Below the pieces are notes generated by a model. The model had not been told where the DNA came from. It was given only the letters and a program-made list of their open reading frames with translations, and ran no database searches. From Setomelanomma holmii (taxonomy: Eukaryota > Ascomycota > Dothideomycetes > Pleosporales > Phaeosphaeriaceae): a DNA stretch of 64,000 nucleotides. The DNA is taken from the NCBI GenBank assembly GCA_010015745.1, contig ML978166.1, positions 1 to 64,000 of the forward strand. The letters are read 5' to 3'. Positions 48,953-59,421 of the stretch are shown piece after piece (the stretch's first letter is position 1; the number at the start of each line of letters is the position of its first letter). Position numbers and translations under genes: made by a program.

Positions 48953-49159
48953 GATGCAATCAGAGCTTCTCTCTCCGATGCAATCAGAGCTTCTCTCTCC
49001 GATGCAATCAGAGCTTCTCTCTCCGATGCAATCAGAGCTTCTCTCTCCGATGCANNNNNNNNNNTCAGAGCTTCTCTCTCCGATGCAATCAGAGCTTCTC
49101 TCTCCGATGCAATCAGAGCTTCTCTCTCCGATGCAATCAGAGCTTCTCTCTCCGATGCA
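48953..49159. repeat. 24-bp tandem repeat array, in frame within the sugar transporter
   Basis: The unit, GATGCAATCAGAGCTTCTCT plus CTCC, occurs as four complete copies left of an assembly gap and three complete copies plus a partial one right of it. Each copy is nearly or fully identical. On the minus strand the unit encodes ASEREALI, repeated in frame. Related sugar porters have about one such segment between TM7 and TM8, so the array is an expansion of one exon segment. Its length is a multiple of three, so the frame is kept. Confidence 0.93.
49055..49064. other. Assembly gap of ten N inside the repeat array
   Basis: Ten Ns interrupt a repeat unit (GATGCA before, TCAGAG after). The true array length is therefore not known. 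A gap size of ten looks nominal. Confidence 0.95.
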
Positions 49160-49725
49160 CCAGCTTGCCGGAAAACAGTCGAGTTATAGAACGCAATAAT
49201 ATTAACTATTGACTGTCGGTGCATTCCCGGACTGGATGTTCACCAACGGTATAACTTACTCCCGCACATGTGCTGCGCAATCATGACCACAAAAGAAGCG
49301 AGCGTCGCGCGACGGACGCGGGGAATAGTAAAAAGCTCCATACAACGCTTGATATAGTTCGAGCGGCCAACAATCTCAACATCGACCTGCAGCTGCGCAT
49401 GAATGTAGTATAAGTCACGGGCAGCTTGGACAGGGCTGAACCGTAGTCGCAGCAAAGATTGCCACGCTTTTCGATATCTGTTCTTCTTGATGTACCTTTG
49501 AACTACGTCAGCGATTGGAGTGATCATTGGCAGGCAGTTCGTAACTAACCAACGCGGCAACTCAGGGCAGAAGTATATACTAAATGGTGTTGTACACGAA
49601 GTCAGTGAATGTCTCATATGCAGTTCGTACGCCGTAGTTACGCACCCGAATGTGAGCGGAATGGCTGGGATGAATGCTGGACCGATTTGCAGACGCCATG
49701 CGATGACGGGAACTTCATCACACCC

Positions 49726-50032
49726 ATCTTGATGTAAGTCGTGCCGCTATCGATACACAGGCGCAGCTGACGTGGCTAGGGGTATTGGTATGGGTTTAAA
49801 AGGAAGCACTGTGCCCATCTTCGCAGCCGAAAACTCGCCTGCTCAGATTCGAGGTGCATTGGTCATGTCTTGGTAAGAATCGTTGACCGCGTGCCAGTAC
49901 CAGTACTGACGAGCAAAGGCAAATGTGGACAGCGTTCGGCATCTTTCTCGGTACAGCGTGCAGAGCGTCACGATTCGAGCTAGCAAACTAACAGCTTTCT
50001 AGGCTACTGCGCTAATTTTGCTGTCTACCAAG
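49726..50032 (+). pseudogene. Inverted central exons of the sugar transporter
   Basis: On the plus strand this stretch reads ILM, then GIGMGLKGSTVPIFAAENSP, QIRGALVMSW, QMWTAFGIFLG and YCANFAVYQ, joined through three good GT-AG introns (49734-49779, 49873-49918 and 49951-50002). These are TM4-TM5 segments of a sugar porter and are exactly the piece missing between TWEQLL and VIAWRLQ of the surrounding minus-strand gene. The breakpoints fall near CATCTTGATG on the left and CTACCAAGAGC on the right. CTTG and CAAG are present at both ends as possible microhomology. The intact introns show that the piece was copied as genomic DNA, not from RNA. Confidence 0.85.
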
Positions 50033-50509
50033 AGCTGCTCCCAGGTTTGCGCGAGAGCACCACCAATAGGAGTAAGCAGGCAAAACACAGTAGAGACGAA
50101 GATGATGCCACGCCGACCCAGGAAGTAGTTGCAAGGGTCGCTCACCCAGCAGCCGATCAAGGCGCTACCAATGTACGGACCAGCGTTGACAAGACCAACG
50201 AGAAGGTTATGAGTCCAACGATCAGGATGGCCTTCGGTCTCACCTTGGCCAATATCGAATTCGACCGGAAAAGATAGGTTTGCGGCGTTGGAACCAGTTT
50301 GATCCCATCCCCTGTTGGAGAATTAGTGTTGCATTGGTTAGTCGCCGCGCATATACGTACTGAACGGCCGCACCGATTGAGCAGACGATGATGGTAACGT
50401 AGAGCTGAAGGGGGTGCTTCCACTCTTGAGCTTTCTCAAGTCGCAGAGCCTCTTTCTCTTCCTCTTCGAGCATTACAATCTCTTCGAAGCGAACAGGGTC
50501 TTGCGCCAC

Positions 50510-51491
50510 TAAGAGACAGTCAAGACGTGACTATCTTCTACCTGTCATGGCTCAGCCACATTGCTTGAAGTGCTGTTGTCTGGATAATAAGATAGGGAAA
50601 GGGGAATCTTACGCGTCCCAACGCGTTTTGGAGCTGCAAAGACGCGACATGACACCCGGCTGAAGATACAAGTATCAGCTGAGCGATGATTGGACGCGTG
50701 CAAACACTGGCGGAAAGGTGGTAAAGGCTTCGAGCCTCGAGGGAGCGGAGACTGCCAAGCCAGTGCCGATGCGGGGTGGAGTAAGTGCATTGCAAAATTC
50801 GCGCTGGAGTTGGCGAGCAGCCTCCCGTAGTCGTCATGTCAACACCACGACTCTTCAATCCGTGCCTCTGGCCCTCTTTGAATGTCTTGGTTGAATTCGA
50901 ATACTTCATGAAGGCTAGAAGCTTGCAATGGACGTCACGGCGCGGCTCGAAACTGGCCTGTGTTTCAAGGTATTCATGCCGCGGAAGCTGGTGCTCGACA
51001 GTGTCTGTGCCGTTCGAAATGCAAAGATGATTGCGGAACGAGCATAATGACCATGGTCGAACACAAATTCTTGTAAAGCTTTTGCAATGTTGTAGAAGGA
51101 AGGTAGGAGTGTCACTATGGTTGTAAGCGTTGGACCCACGGTGCGCTTAACCATATTGGGACGAAGTGGAGCCGACCTGACTGTGTCGACCACGCACAAC
51201 GACTACAAATCCTATCGAGATCAACTTTCGATCAGGACATGACGCAATGGGGTTTATGAGACTCTCTGTTGGCATAGCACGCAGCCGGTCAGTAACGCTT
51301 TTGGGTTTCGATTCGCGTGGGCATATACCTCCACGACCATGCCAGTCGCCCTTTCCCGCCTCGGCCCGACATATCTCAACCAGTGGATCCTGCAAACAAT
51401 TTGCTCCACCTGCGACCGACCCAAGGACATCTCTAGGGAGGTACTGACAGGCATCTTTCCATGAACAACCTGAACCTATTCTCACGTCTTC
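50510..51491. other. Spacer between divergent genes
   Basis: About 1 kb between the 5' side of the sugar-transporter pseudogene and the start of the TPP-enzyme gene. Frames on both strands overlap but none is convincing. The lost first exons of either gene should be here, but I do not see them. Confidence 0.4.
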
Positions 51492-51494
51492 AGG

Positions 51495-53365
51495 TACACC
51501 ACCGCGTACGCGATATTTGAAGGACTATGGGAGGTACGTCAGAGGTACAACCCTGTCGAGTAGCCGTCATTGAGTGTCACACCAGGCTGGGGTAAGAAAT
51601 TGCTTCGTCAATGTCGGCTCAGACCACCCCTCAGTCTTGGAAGCATTCGTCAAAGGCAAACGGGAGCGACCCAACGCATTCCCTCGCATGATCACATGTC
51701 CTTCAGAGGTCACAGCTATATCAATCGCCGACGGATACGCACGTGTTACAGGCCAGCCACAAGCTGTTCTTGTACATGTCGATGTTGGCACCCAAGCGCT
51801 AGGACAAGGCGTTCACAACGCAAGCATCGGTCGTGTTCCAGTTTTCATACTTGCCGGACTCTGCCCGTACACCGAGTCAGGTGAGCTTCTTGGCTCCAGA
51901 ACAGAGTATAGCAATTGGCTACAAGACGCACACGATCAGACGGCGATAGTGCGACAGTATTGCCGATATGTCGGTGAGATTCGGACAGGGCTGAACGCGA
52001 AACAAATGATTGGGCGTGCACTGCAATTTGCGAAAAGTGCACCTAAGGGACCAGTTTATTTGACCGCGACAAGAGAGGTTCTCGCGCAGGAATTCGAGCC
52101 GAACTCGTTAGATCAAGAGCAATGGGTGCCTATAGGGCCAAGTGCGCTTCCAGCCGATGCCGTCCAGGACATCGCCACAGCCCTCGTCCATGCTGAGCGT
52201 CCTCTCCTTATCACTGGGTACTCAGGACGGGATCGTCGGACTCCTCAGATCCTGGTCAAATTAGCGGACATGATACCTGGCATTCGCGTTCATGATACGG
52301 GTGGCAGCGACCTGTGCTTTCCTGTGACACATCCGGCATCCGAGGGTTTTCGCCTGAGCATGGACGAGTGCACTAAAGACGCGGACGTAGTGCTCCTGAT
52401 CGATTGCGACATACCATGGATACCTTTGAAAAACCCTCCTCCTGCGGATGCGAAGATATATCATGTCGATGTCGATCCGCTGAATGAGCAATTGCGTGTT
52501 TCTTTTTTCCCTGCTCATGGACGCTGGCGAGCGGACAGCTTTACTGCACTTACACAGCTTGTCAAGTACATTGATCAAGACAAAGCGCTGCAAGACGAGC
52601 TTGAGGAGCCTAAGTATGAAGCACGCATGACTGCTTAAAGGGCATCTCACGAAGCTCGGCTGTCAAACATTGTGTCTCAAGCTCGTCTGAACGACACCCA
52701 ACCTCTGGTTGGACAAAACGTGGGATCGCTTTTGCGGACCGAACTTCCCGATACTTCCACATTCGTTGTTGAAGCTGTGACCAATAGTCAGATCATGCAC
52801 GATCAGCTGCAGCCTAGTCGTCCTAGTAGTTGGATCAATTGCGGCGCTACTGGCATCGGCTGGAGTAATGGCGCAGCACTTGGAGTGAAATTGGCATTGC
52901 AAGACCAGGGAAAGGACAGCAAAGGTGATTGTAGTATCGTGTGCCAAGTTGTCGGTGATGGTAGCTTCATGTGCGCGGCGCCATCGAGCGCGCTGTGGGT
53001 GGCAAGCAAGCATAACATTCCGATCTTGACAGTCGTTCTGAATAACGGAGGTAAGTCGATTCCTGGTACATGCACTTGACGATCGAGCACTAACGAAGAG
53101 CATAGGTTGGAAAGCGCCACGTAATTCTGTGGAGTGGGTGTATCCTGATGGGCTCAACAAGACCGCGACCGAGGATGAGCTGAACATCTCGTTCCGACCT
53201 ACGCCAGACTTTGCTGCTTTGGCAGAAGCTGCAGCTGGGCCCGAGATAGGCTGGATGAAAGGCGTGCGAGTGCGGAATGTGAAGGAATTGAAAGTAACGC
53301 TTGCACAGGCAGTGCAGAGGGTTGGAGTCGAAAAGAAGGGTATGCTTGTTGAGGTTATGATGTGA
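51495..53365 (+). pseudogene. Thiamine-pyrophosphate-dependent enzyme with one in-frame stop
   Basis: Acetolactate-synthase-like TPP enzyme; the natural reaction is uncertain. Model: 51495-51533, 51586-53050 and 53106-53365, introns 52 and 55 nt, about 592 codons. Exon 1 gives YTTAYAIFEGLWE, which leads smoothly into AGVRNCFVNVGSDHP. The N-terminal domain has TCPSEVTAISIADGYAR (with the activating Glu) and GTQALGQGVHNA. The central domain follows. The C-terminal TPP domain has GATGIGWSNGAALG, GDGSFMCAA (start of the GDG motif) and ILTVVLNNGGW (metal site). TAA at 52636-52638 lies between the central and TPP domains, in frame, and no intron can remove it. The first codon position, where relatives usually have ATG, is AGG at 51492-51494. 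So both a start and an internal codon are suspect. Exons otherwise clean. Confidence 0.75.
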
Positions 53366-53565
53366 TGCAGGCACATATCGGTGCCAGGTCCAACTCCTCG
53401 CCCTGGTCCTCACGATGTCGCCAGAAGTGACTGATGTGGAAGACTGACCAGCTTGCGCAAACTGATAGTTCCGAACATGCCGCAAGAAGGAAGGTGCTCA
53501 GCACATCTAATTTGACACATCGTGCTCACTGTATTGGTTCCTATATCCCATTAGCACAACCTTCG

Positions 53566-55200
53566 TCACATATTCAGAACACTCACCATCTTTGGATGTT
53601 CCGCGCTCGCCTTTTCATACTCCCTCTCGATTACCCTCCTCTTCGCTTCGCTCCTCACTTTCAGCATGACTGGCATGTGCTCTCCTGGATTGCCTGGCAT
53701 CTCGCCTGGGTAGTCCTTGGGATCCAGCGGCAACTTGGCCTCTTTCGACGGCACAATCTCGAACGCCCAGACCAAGCGCATAATTGCAATCGCGAGTGAC
53801 CGTTCTGCAACATGGTAGCCTGGACATATGCGTCTTCCTGAGCCAAAGGCAAAATGATCGCGTTTACTGATGTCGGATGAATTCTTCGATTCTTCGCTGG
53901 TCGTGAGATCGCCTTCGTAGCGTTCCGGCCAGAAGCGTTCGGGATCCTGGTGACGGTTGGGATCGTGCCCAATAGCCCAGGCGTTTAGGTGGATGCGTGA
54001 GCCGGTGGGTATGCGGTAGCCGTTGTATGTGAGTTCGCGGGTCGTAGTGTGGGGATGGCCAAGAGCGACGGGTGGGCGCCAGCGCCACAGTTCTTTCATG
54101 AGGTAGCGTACATATGGGATCTTGCCGAGGTCTTCGTATACTGGTAGACGTTCGGCCGTGCCGATGACGGCTTCGATCTCCTTGAGGGCTTTGGCTTGGA
54201 CTTCAGGGAAGCGCATCATAGCTTCCAAGAAAGACCACGATGACATCTTGGATGTGTCTGCTGCGCCCATAATGAGCATGAAAGCGAGGTATGCGGCGTC
54301 TGATCGATCTGCAAAACCCATGTTCTTATCATCTTGTAGGACTCGTGAGAGAAAGGAATCGCGTGCTGTGCCAGTACGGATCGAAGCTTGCACGCGATGC
54401 ATGCGCTTAGTGCACCAATTCAAATTGTCTTGGAAAAGCGCTCGCGCTTTCGATTCCCATGGCTTGAGAAAGATAGGCAGACGATCGAGGAATGGCAGTA
54501 TGTCAACGAGGTAAGACCCAGGTAGTGTTCCGAGAATCTGCTTCAGTCCGCTTCGGAAGATGTACTCAATAGCAGGGTTATCCGCGTTCGGTATGTCCAT
54601 GCCAAATGTCTGGCTCGCGAACGCGCTGTATGTGTATCGACCGATCTCGTTGAAGAGATGCACGCTCGAAGTCGCTAGCTTATCGCTGCTTGCTACATCG
54701 TTCAAGAACTTGGCCGTCTCATAGTGCAGATATGGTAAGCCTGCATCGGAGCGTGGCACACTAGTCATGCCCTGCAAGATGACCTTCCTCTGGAGTTTCC
54801 AGACTGGAACGCTTGCCGGCAAGAGTAGCACATTCTTTTCATTGCATATTTGCTCGTTACTGACGATCCATCGAGGCCGTTCCGAGGACGCAGAAGATTG
54901 CTTGTCGAAGATCTCCTTCACAGCCGCGTCGCTGTTGAGGAAGTACTGTGTGAATGGACCTGCTTCGACGCGTACAATCTCACCAAACTCGCGAGCCCAA
55001 TTACCGAAGAGTAGATGCTGTTGACCTGTTTTCGTGGCAGCTATGATATCAGGCATGCTTCCAATGAGCGGAAGTCCCGGTGCTCTGGGCGGGAGCGGAA
55101 GCTTCTCTCGATCTTGAAGCCATTGCTGAATGCGAAAGAGGAATACACCCGCTATTGCGATGAGGATAAGCGATCCTGGTGTTGGACTAAAAATTGCCAT
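53566..55200 (-). CDS. Cytochrome P450
   Basis: Membrane-anchored monooxygenase of the endoplasmic reticulum; a single exon of 544 residues from the ATG at 55200 (an upstream in-frame start codon is non-ATG and adds no membrane sense). The N-terminal anchor LILIAIAGVFLFRIQQWL is followed by the proline-rich LPLPPRAPGLPLIG. The I-helix has MGAADTSKMSS (oxygen-activating region, with A-A-D-T-S). The K-helix ExxR is in KELWRWRPP. Then PERFWPERY, and heme loop FAFGSGRRICPGYHVAE with the ligand cysteine. The end lies at a GTGAGT, so a further tiny exon is possible but not required. The type resembles fungal secondary-metabolism P450s of the OrdA-like group. Substrate unknown. It is the only undamaged enzyme in the 48-62 kb block. 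Confidence 0.9.
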   Translation of the reverse strand: MAIFSPTPGSLILIAIAGVFLFRIQQWLQDREKLPLPPRAPGLPLIGSMPDIIAATKTGQQHLLFGNWAREFGEIVRVEAGPFTQYFLNSDAAVKEIFDKQSSASSERPRWIVSNEQICNEKNVLLLPASVPVWKLQRKVILQGMTSVPRSDAGLPYLHYETAKFLNDVASSDKLATSSVHLFNEIGRYTYSAFASQTFGMDIPNADNPAIEYIFRSGLKQILGTLPGSYLVDILPFLDRLPIFLKPWESKARALFQDNLNWCTKRMHRVQASIRTGTARDSFLSRVLQDDKNMGFADRSDAAYLAFMLIMGAADTSKMSSWSFLEAMMRFPEVQAKALKEIEAVIGTAERLPVYEDLGKIPYVRYLMKELWRWRPPVALGHPHTTTRELTYNGYRIPTGSRIHLNAWAIGHDPNRHQDPERFWPERYEGDLTTSEESKNSSDISKRDHFAFGSGRRICPGYHVAERSLAIAIMRLVWAFEIVPSKEAKLPLDPKDYPGEMPGNPGEHMPVMLKVRSEAKRRVIEREYEKASAEHPKMVSVLNM

Positions 55201-55901
55201 ATTTCGAGGCTCTGAGGACACAACGTGCCGTCTCACCAGGCAAACGTGGAGCTAATTATGGTGTACATCGCATCCCGCGGACTCCCTGCTCGCATTCCGA
55301 TCATGTGACATCCTGTGTCAATGTGCTGTTATCTCGGGTCTGTAGAAGGGCAACTACCATACCGCGGGTACTGGGAATAGTATATTTCCGATCCAGACTT
55401 CGGCCGAGGTCCAATCGGTTGCAGAAGTAATCACCGGCAGGTAGATATAAGTGCTGCAACGTGTAGCGGAGCGGAGCTTTAGTATCGGGGGCTTGTGCCT
55501 CCACATCCCGCACAATCCGAATGCGGGGCCCCGCAACCAATATATGCCTCAACCCTCGTAGAATAGGCATTGCGCTAATAACGACTTAGCAGCTGGTACT
55601 TCCAATCGTTGTTAGTCATTGTTACTTCTCGAAGAGCGGTGGTATGGTGCCGTGACTATAGTATATCTTAGCTCGGTAGGACACTGCAGCAGCTCGCGTT
55701 TTAACATGGATCAACAAGTGCTGCACAAAGGTATACACGTAATTCCAAGAAGATGACTGCAACGACAGTATAGAAGCCAAGAGGCCCGTGGTACATCATG
55801 AATTTGTCGACGTCTTAGACGGCACGCACAAGCGCCTTCAGCTGTACCCACCGGTGGTAGCAAGATGCAGTGATCTTGGTTCGTTATCACTCTGTCCGCG
55901 T
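55201..55901. other. Spacer between P450 start and regulator end
   Basis: About 0.7 kb. It contains the P450 promoter and the 3' region of the Zn2Cys6 gene. No further feature was found. Confidence 0.4.
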
Positions 55902-57906
55902 CTAGAAGTTCCAGTCTATGTCCTGAAGGTCTATGTTGAAGTCCGCGTCGAAGATCTCATCAAATGAGATCCTTTCGAATTCTGCGGGCACGGCATCCTG
56001 GTCATCACTTTGTGGCAGAGATGAGCGGGTAGCAGCCTGGTTTAGATCTGTGCTGTAGGTGGCAAGTTTATGCTCAAGCTCAGCGATGAAGTTCGGTTCC
56101 CGAAGCTTGTCTTCATTCAGATTGTTGCGATGAGCGCTCCACACGGCCACAACCAATTCAGCTGCATGCAGACTCCTCGGATCGTCCCCAAGCTTGATGA
56201 GATCGGCATTCGCGTCGTATATATCGGCGAAAAGGCTCCATAGTTCTTGCACTTTATGCATGTCGCGCTTGTCAGACGCCTCAACGAGCACGCACATGAC
56301 TACAATAATCAGTATGTCGCTTTCTATGAGTTAGGAGTTTCTACCCACAGGCCTGCCAGGGAGACCAAGCTTTGGTCAGCCACCGGAAATTTGCTAAATA
56401 TGTTTGACTTTGAATTGCGATGAAGTATCGCAAACTCCGTGTTGCCGTGTCAAGAAGAGCTAAGCGCTCTTCACTGCTGCCCTGCGCACATGCCCTTGCA
56501 TGTAGGATTCGCATCTGCATAGAAGTAATGAACAACCTTGCGAAGAGCTGCAGGAAGACGTCAAGAGGTTTGATTGGGTCGCAATATTGCAGGAAGTTCC
56601 GGTTGATCCCATCTTCCAGCTTAGACATCATGTCATCTTTTGCGTTTACAGGAACTTTTGCATTCGTTTGCTAGGACAGTTCGAAACGACTTTGCTTGGC
56701 GATGAATTTGCGACGCTGCTGATCGAGAACCCAGTAGGTGAAGAGGCAATATGACATGCTTGTCAGCCCCTTTCAGCCTTTCTGGGCTTCGGCATAGTCG
56801 TGCAATCAGAGCTGATATCGTCATCCTCGATATTTGAAGACAACTTGACATCCGAACCTGCGGTTAGAGTCATGGGTGTAAGGCCAATTCTGATCGCGAG
56901 ATTCAACTCCAAATGCTGAAGCTGCCACCAGACGCGTCGACGATCCTCCACTTCTAGTGGAGAAAGCTCAAGAACACTTCCATCACGATGCAGTCCGAGC
57001 TTTTCAGCGTTACGACTCGTGATGCCCATCAATGACCAAAGACTCTCTGTGCTGAGTCGCTCGTAGCTTGCCATCTGTGATGCTGAGTTTCTCATAATGA
57101 TGTCCCTTGAGATGTGATGCTTACAATGTAAAAGATGATCGCCTTGATCACAGTGACATCCCTCATGCAGAAGAGGTTTGTACGCAGCAGGGCTTCTTCG
57201 CATCGTGCCTGATATTCAGCCAGGACTCTGATTCGTGGTAGTTCGAACAAGTCTTGACATTCCTTTTCAATAAGGCTACTAGCACTCATATAGTAGATAG
57301 CTGCAACAAGGGCCTTTTCAGTTTTGCAAATTGATGATAGTCGGTCCGGATTTGTAAATTTGGCGCTCAAATCGCTCAGTGCCCATCTATACGTAATTCT
57401 AGCCAACGGCTCAACTCGTTGGGTGAAAATCTGCCAAAGAAGGATCGCATGTTGTGGCAGGATTGCAGGAACTGGCGTATCAACAGGGCTCTCACCCATG
57501 GATGTGCCTACCATTGCATGCGGCCTTGGGCGTGACATGAAATGTCGTCTCAGGGTGGTGTGCGACTGTCCGTTGACATCGGTATGTCCTCGCCAGCCCT
57601 GCCAGGCACGACTTTCGAGGTACTACACCTGCCCGTCTTCCTCCAGCATAATTGGATCATCGCTTCTCTTCCCAGTTGGTGCAATATCGTCGCCAGGCTT
57701 CCCTGTATCATCGCCAGTCGTCGAATGAGATCGCGTGCCGTTGCCTGGATCGCCGCCCAATTTCCGGACAAGGCTCTTAAGTTGTCGAACGCGATCTGGT
57801 GGTGTGCCAACCGGGTACACGCACCTGTCGCCTTTGCGACGCTTCCAATTTGAACATGGTTGCAGCTTGTCGCAACGCACTTTCCGTTTTGCGCATGGTC
57901 TGCATG
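55902..57906 (-). pseudogene. Zn2Cys6 transcription factor, disabled
   Basis: Fungus-specific nuclear regulator. Exons, all minus strand: about 57629-57906, 57125-57565, 56349-57074 and 55902-56299, with introns of 63, 50 and 49 nt. The binuclear cluster is in the first exon: CRPCAKRKVRCDKLQPCSNW then KRRKGDRC. The fifth cysteine is Trp. The regulatory domain has ILLWQIFTQRVEPLARITYR, then RLSTESLWSLMGI, EKLGLHRDG, EVEDRRRVWWQLQHLEL and the cluster-regulator C-terminal half MSYCLFTYWVLDQQRR. Lesions: one base missing in a G run near 56769 (KAERG to GLTSM), and TAG at 56671-56673 where relatives have Trp (SRFELS then stop then QTNA). The first exon, with the start, is not visible, and the transposon lies just upstream. 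In the 48-62 kb block this would have been the pathway regulator. Confidence 0.8.
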
Positions 57907-57992
57907 CTACATTTTATGTCATGGTCGATACGCGTCGTGGGTCGCATTTGTTGGTGTTGGTGAGTTTGGCGGGGCTTTCCGAGGGACTTCGG

Positions 57993-58021
57993 CACGCGGG
58001 CGCAAAAAAACCCCGCACACC
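57993..58021 (+). repeat. Left terminal inverted repeat
   Basis: 29 bp, identical to the reverse complement of 59393-59421. It begins CACGCGGGCGCAAAAAAACC. Confidence 0.9.
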
Positions 58022-58129
58022 AAAACCACGCTAAAAAATGAACGTTCACAATTCTCCCACCACAACCACGGTACTTTACACCACCACCAATTAATACAAA
58101 ATACTATAGCTGACTAGGATAATCGTAAT

Positions 58130-59214
58130 CAATATGAAACGCCTATTCGTGCAAAAGTTCGAGGCGCAATTGAATTCCTGGAGGTTAAAAAGATACCGTA
58201 CTTCAAGCAGGACGTCTTTGATCACTTCGCCGTCTCTTACCGCCAGGGATGGGCCATGATATCTAAGGCTTCTGAGGACCGCCGTCACCATAGAGCTGAG
58301 GGTGAGGAGCACCGTGGGAGACCTCGTTTAATCAGTAATTGGCACCTCAAAGAGATGGATAGGATCATAAAAGAGGACGGCTTTGAGGCGCGCGCTCTCT
58401 CGTGGCACAATCTTGCTTATGAGGTCGGCCTTGAAGGCCTTGACTCTCGTACAATTGCTCATGCAATAGGCAATAGTATGAGCTATCACAAGTGTATTGA
58501 TGCTAAAAGAAGTGGTGTAATAAGAAGCTTGCAAAGGACCGTAAGGCTTGAGCTGAGCTCATGAAAGACCGCTATCCTGAGTCTTCTGATTGGTACACAG
58601 TCCGCTTTTCTGATGAGGTGCATTGGGCGATCGGTCCTCAAGGCTCTATCTATATAGTACGTAAGCATGGAGAGCGCTACTGCAACGATTGTATACAACA
58701 GAGAGAGGAGAAAGATGACCGAGAGAAGGTCCTCAAACGAGTACACGCTTGGGCTGCAATTTGACACAACTTCAAGAGCGATCTCACCTTCTACGAGATC
58801 AAGAACAACACCAATGGCAAGATGACGCAGCGCGCATATATTGATCAGATCCTTGAGCCTGTGGTTAAGCCTTGGCTCGAGCGAGGAGACGACTTTGTAC
58901 TTGAAGAGGGTGGCAATTCTGGCCACGGTCCAGGCAAGAGCAACATTGTACGCAAGTGGAAGCAGGATAACAAGCTTGAGCACTACTTTATCTGCCACTC
59001 AAGCCCTGACTTTGCACCTATTGAGAACTGCTGGCAACCACCAAAGCAATACGTCAAGAAATTCCCTCATTGGGACGAGAACGACACCAGAGAACTAGCC
59101 CTTGAGGGCTAGAAGAAGGTCACTCAAAAGTTTATAAACTAGAGAGTAGAGACCATGCCACAAAGGCCGAAGGACTGCATTGAAATGGAGGGCCAGATGA
59201 CTGGCTGGTAAGCT
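58130..59214 (+). pseudogene. Tc1-type transposase, degenerate
   Basis: Cut-and-paste transposase pseudogene. Readable parts in order: an N-terminal helix-turn-helix region with GRPRLISNWHLKEMDRIIK; RYPESSDWYTVRFSDEVHWA with the first catalytic acid; KRVHAWAAI, stop, then NFKSDLTFYEIKNNTNGKM; IDQILEPVVKPWLERGDDF; VLEEGGNSGHGPGKSNIVR, where the second catalytic Asp of D-D-E is missing (GGN in place of DGD); and SSPDFAPIENCW with the final Glu. Stops: TGA near 58540 and 58763, TAG near 59111 and 59142, and a frameshift near 58505. It is not mobile. Confidence 0.85.
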
Positions 59215-59392
59215 CATTTGGTGGAGAAAACTGTAATCTCAACACCAGAAAAAGCCTGTATACACCCATCTACTCCTAAGCGGGCAGCCTCACAGAGTTG
59301 AGCCTCTTATCGTGCTGCTGCATCTCCAAAATCGGGTGTATTCTGACTCTCCATAGTAAATTTGGTAGTGTTGAGGAACGCCAAGAAAACTC

Positions 59393-59421
59393 GGTGTGCG
59401 GGGTTTTTTTGCGCCCGCGTG
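59393..59421 (-). repeat. Right terminal inverted repeat
   Basis: 29 bp, reverse complement of the left repeat at 57993-58021. Confidence 0.9.

Larger units (their letters stand above)
48305..50509 (-). pseudogene. MFS sugar transporter, disrupted by internal inversion and repeat expansion
   Basis: Sugar porter family member (12 TM, sugar/H+ symport at the plasma membrane). Minus-strand exons in order: KHPLQLYVTIIVCSIGAAVQ then GWDQTGSNAANLSFPVEF; SDPCNYFLGRRGIIF (motif A); TPIGGALAQTWEQLL; next VIAWRLQIGPAFIPAIPL; YFCPELPRWL; ARDLYYIHAQL; IPRVRRATLA; NIIAFYNSTVF; FGFGLVHLVFAW; TIDTFGRRSLLLFT; FYSPGEGPVPFTYSAECFP; MGWAVATCLFW; WLPETKQRTLEEL. The central exons are absent from this strand and lie inverted at 49726-50032. 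An 8-residue unit is expanded after NSTVFRQAGA. The 5' end lacks its normal first exon: the frame enters at a splice acceptor near 50510 and no suitable upstream exon is seen. The junction around 48570-48650 keeps no clean frame. All this makes a functional product unlikely. Confidence 0.85.
57993..59421 (+). mobile_element. Tc1-type DNA transposon, inactive, 1429 bp
   Basis: Perfect 29-bp terminal inverted repeats at 57993-58021 (starting CACGCGGGCGC) and 59393-59421 frame a broken transposase. Its size and single ORF fit IS630-Tc1-mariner elements. The direct repeat TTCGG lies on both sides (57988-57992 and 59422-59426), unusual for this family, which normally duplicates TA. The transposon is inserted just upstream of the Zn2Cys6 exon. 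Confidence 0.85.
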
